A stretch of 9,533 nucleotides of DNA from an uncultured Terrimonas sp. GTDB lineage: Bacteria; Bacteroidota; Bacteroidia; Chitinophagales; Chitinophagaceae. Location: positions 1 to 9,533 of the forward strand of contig CAMPJQ010000063.1 in assembly GCA_946886925.1 (NCBI GenBank), in the 5' to 3' direction. Each line of letters opens with the position of its first letter. Positions within the stretch are counted from its first letter, which is position 1. Below the pieces are notes generated by a model, which did no database searches, was not told the DNA's origin, and saw only the letters and a list, made by a program, of their open reading frames with translations. This document shows positions 7,706 to 9,533 of this stretch, in pieces. A program made the position numbers and the translations under genes.

Positions 7706-8635
7706 ATGCAATTCGGTCAGTACTTCTGCGCGTTCGTTATTTTTGCATCCGCTTTATTAACTTCCTACAGCAATGAACATATTGTTTCGTCAACCGCCAA
7801 GAAGGTAAAGTACGAAGTTGCTATCAGGCATCAGTCGTATACAGAAATACCGGATGTGCAGTATGGCGATGCAGATAACCATTACCAGCTCCTGGATGCT
7901 TATTTACCGGATGACCGCAACAGCAATACCAAAGTGATTGTATATATTCATGGCGGAAGCTGGGTACAGGGTGATAAAGCCGAATTTCCAAAGCCCTTGA
8001 TTGAAGAACTGGTTGGTAAACGAAAATATGCTTTGGCATCATTAAATTACCGTTTGGTGAAAGATGGAAAAAACACCTTTCCCACGCAAATAGAGGATAT
8101 ACAAAAAGCATTGGCCTTTATTTCGGCAAACGCCGCTGAATATAAATATGATGGTAATAGTTTTGCATTAATAGGTGCAAGTGCCGGCGCTCACCTGGCA
8201 ATGTTGTATGCTTATGGTTACGATAGTTTGAAGCAAGTGAAGGCTGTTGTGGATATTTTTGGACCCACAGACCTGTCGGATGAATCAGTGCGCAAACCTG
8301 GATCGGAAAGCAATGATATCATCATCAATTTCCTTTGAACACCCGATACAGCGGCAAAGATTGTAAAACAAGCCAGTCCTTATTTTCATCTCAGCCAAAA
8401 AACCGGGGTTCCTACCATTTTATTTCATGGTACAGCCGATGAACTGGTTCCGGTTGGCCAGTCTGAGAAATTGTACAAAAAATTACAACAATTGGGTATT
8501 CCATCCAAAATAAAATTATATCCCAACGAAAAGCACGAATTACGGCCACCTATAGCCGCAGATCTGTTTTCTGGCATGATTAGCTGGTTGGAGGAGTACT
8601 ATCCTGGTGGTACAGAAACGGGTAGTGCGCATTGA
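7706..8635 (+). pseudogene. Secreted alpha/beta-hydrolase (esterase/lipase, BD-FAE-like), interrupted by one in-frame TGA
   Basis: An intact copy would be a roughly 309-residue serine esterase acting outside the cytoplasm. Residues 4-22 are hydrophobic and look like a signal peptide, less clear than in the neighbours. The fold starts at YQLLDAYLP (60-68). The oxyanion-hole motif is IHGGSW (81-86) and the nucleophile elbow is GASAG (157-161) with Ser159. The frame stops at TGA 8336-8338, after INFL (residue 210). The same frame then runs 98 codons to a second TGA at 8633-8635 and encodes the rest of the domain: QASPYF (222-227), ILFHGTADELVP (238-249) with the likely catalytic Asp245, GQSEKLYKKL (251-260) and YPNEKHEL (272-279) with likely His277. 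The short product would lack two of three catalytic residues, so I call it a pseudogene. A base-call error or rare readthrough are the alternatives. Family members acetylate-trim or de-esterify glycans or other small esters; the substrate here is unknown. Confidence 0.85.
8336..8338 (+). other. In-frame stop codon (TGA) breaking the alpha/beta-hydrolase
   Basis: The codons around it read ATC AAT TTC CTT TGA ACA CCC GAT. Related hydrolases often have a glycine just after the Asn-Phe-Leu at this point, so a single GGA to TGA change would explain the stop. No base is gained or lost, because the reading frame is the same on both sides. Confidence 0.85.
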
Positions 8636-8655
8636 GAAGTGAATGGTTGAACGGG

Positions 8656-9417
8656 CTATTGCAATACTTTAGATGCTAATGGATAGTCGGGCGGATAATT
8701 TACTCTTGTTAAAAACAGTCCATGACCCGGTATAGCAAAATTTGCTTTTGTGCAATCTCTGCTTTCAATAATCTTTCGAAAAGCATCTATGTCTATTTTG
8801 CCCCTGCCTGCCTGCAGCATGGTGCCAACCAAACCTCTTACCATACCCCGCAAAAAACGATTGGCTTTTACATGATAAACAACATGATCATTTACTACTT
8901 TCCATCTGCTTTCCTGCACCTGGCATATAAAATTCTTAACCTGTGTATTGCGTTTGGAAAAACTTGTAAAATCTGTATATTCCAATATTGCTGATGCCGA
9001 CTGCTGCAACAGATCAAAATCAATTGTATAGGGGAAATAATAGGCCCTGTCGCGCAGGAAGGGGTTTTTAGTTTTGTATACATAGTACATGTATTCCCTG
9101 CTTATGGCATCGAACCTGCAATGCGCATTTGCCTGCACCGGAATGATTCGGTTTATTACAATAACGGGGGGGAGTATGGCATTTAGATTATAGATGTAAC
9201 GCCCGGGTATGGGTTCATCAAAGTCGAAATGAAAAAAATTCTGCAACGCATTTACTTCAGCATCTGTTCGTGAAGCCCCTGTAAGTAATATATCCTTTTT
9301 AAAAAGAACAGTCATCGCCTTTTGAATCTCAGATTGTATAGTAACCGCATTTTCCTGTACCTGAAACCCTGCATAACCCGCTCCTTTATATGCTACTTCA
9401 ATAAAATAACATTTCAA
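8656..9417 (-). CDS. truA: tRNA pseudouridine(38-40) synthase TruA
   Basis: TruA converts uridines 38-40 in the anticodon stem-loop of many tRNAs to pseudouridine, in the cytoplasm. Family features are the N-terminal strand YFIEVAYKGAGYAGFQVQEN (4-23), the catalytic motif TGASRTDAEVNALQN (46-60) with Asp52, LNAILPP (78-84), the RFDAISREYMYYVY segment (101-114), DFTSFSK (149-155), KANRFLRGMVRGLVGTMLQA (184-203) and GHGLFLTRVNYP (231-242). The 253-residue length is normal. The start must be the TTG at 9415-9417: an in-frame stop lies four codons upstream (9427-9429), and the first internal ATG (residue 35) would delete the first strand. Two residues after the catalytic Asp are unusual: RTDAEVNA instead of the family's RTDAGVHA. 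The gene converges on the hydrolase pseudogene with a 20-bp gap, and no terminator is visible between them. Confidence 0.94.
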   Translation of the reverse strand: MKCYFIEVAYKGAGYAGFQVQENAVTIQSEIQKAMTVLFKKDILLTGASRTDAEVNALQNFFHFDFDEPIPGRYIYNLNAILPPVIVINRIIPVQANAHCRFDAISREYMYYVYKTKNPFLRDRAYYFPYTIDFDLLQQSASAILEYTDFTSFSKRNTQVKNFICQVQESRWKVVNDHVVYHVKANRFLRGMVRGLVGTMLQAGRGKIDIDAFRKIIESRDCTKANFAIPGHGLFLTRVNYPPDYPLASKVLQ

Positions 9418-9533
9418 AATAAAAAACTATAAAACAGCTTTCAGCAAAACAAAAAGAAAGAACCAAGAACACAAAAACAAACAGGAAGGTGGGCCAGAAT
9501 CCGGAAAGATGTGCGCGGAACCCAAAAACAATA

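Noticed and set aside
8336..8338. TGA read as selenocysteine in the hydrolase
   Set aside because: The position is not catalytic in this family, no SECIS-like hairpin is evident just after it, and nothing else points to selenocysteine use.
9418..9533. Possible C-terminus of a hydrophobic membrane protein on the - strand, overlapping the start of truA
   Set aside because: The frame is open and hydrophobic, but the strand is T-rich, which gives Phe/Leu/Val by composition alone. No family motif is visible.
9509..9533. ATG at 9509 on the + strand as the start of a gene running off the right edge
   Set aside because: Only eight codons are visible, with no recognisable sequence, so it cannot be told from chance.

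Overview
The window looks like a chromosomal stretch from a Bacteroidota bacterium, probably Chitinophagaceae or a close relative. The evidence is a SusC/SusD nutrient-uptake pair, a secreted Reg_prop-type beta-propeller protein, start codons without usable Shine-Dalgarno sequences, and moderately AT-rich intergenic DNA. The family-level placement is an inference from gene content. No RNA genes, CRISPR arrays, insertion sequences, phage genes or replication origins were seen.

Layout, left to right. (1) Bases 1-5176, + strand: a SusC-like TonB-dependent transporter, whose first codons lie before the left edge, followed after 29 bp by a SusD-like surface lipoprotein of the SusD_2/RagB type. Together they form one outer-membrane importer for an unknown oligomeric nutrient. 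A stem-loop with a T-tract at 5196-5241 closes this unit. (2) Bases 5301-7541, + strand: a 746-residue secreted protein with a seven-bladed propeller fused to a helical domain that I read as an alpha/alpha-toroid. It has no kinase domain and no membrane anchor. I do not recognise a named family for the C-terminal half, and this is the most novel item in the window. (3) Bases 7542-7705: an intergenic stretch with three copies of a 7-bp repeat. (4) Bases 7706-8635, + strand: a secreted alpha/beta-hydrolase of the esterase/lipase type, broken by one in-frame TGA at 8336-8338. The reading frame continues in register after the stop and supplies the missing catalytic Asp and His. (5) Bases 8656-9417, - strand: truA, a tRNA pseudouridine synthase, convergent with the hydrolase. 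It starts at TTG and has two unusual residues next to the catalytic Asp. (6) Bases 9418-9533: A-rich on the + strand, with no gene I can support.

The likely biology is uptake of a glycan or other oligomer by SusCD. The propeller/toroid protein and the esterase-like gene may act on the same kind of substrate outside the cytoplasm. That link rests on proximity only: the terminator puts the propeller gene in a separate transcription unit, and no glycoside hydrolase, polysaccharide lyase or sigma/anti-sigma regulator is visible here. truA is an unrelated housekeeping gene.
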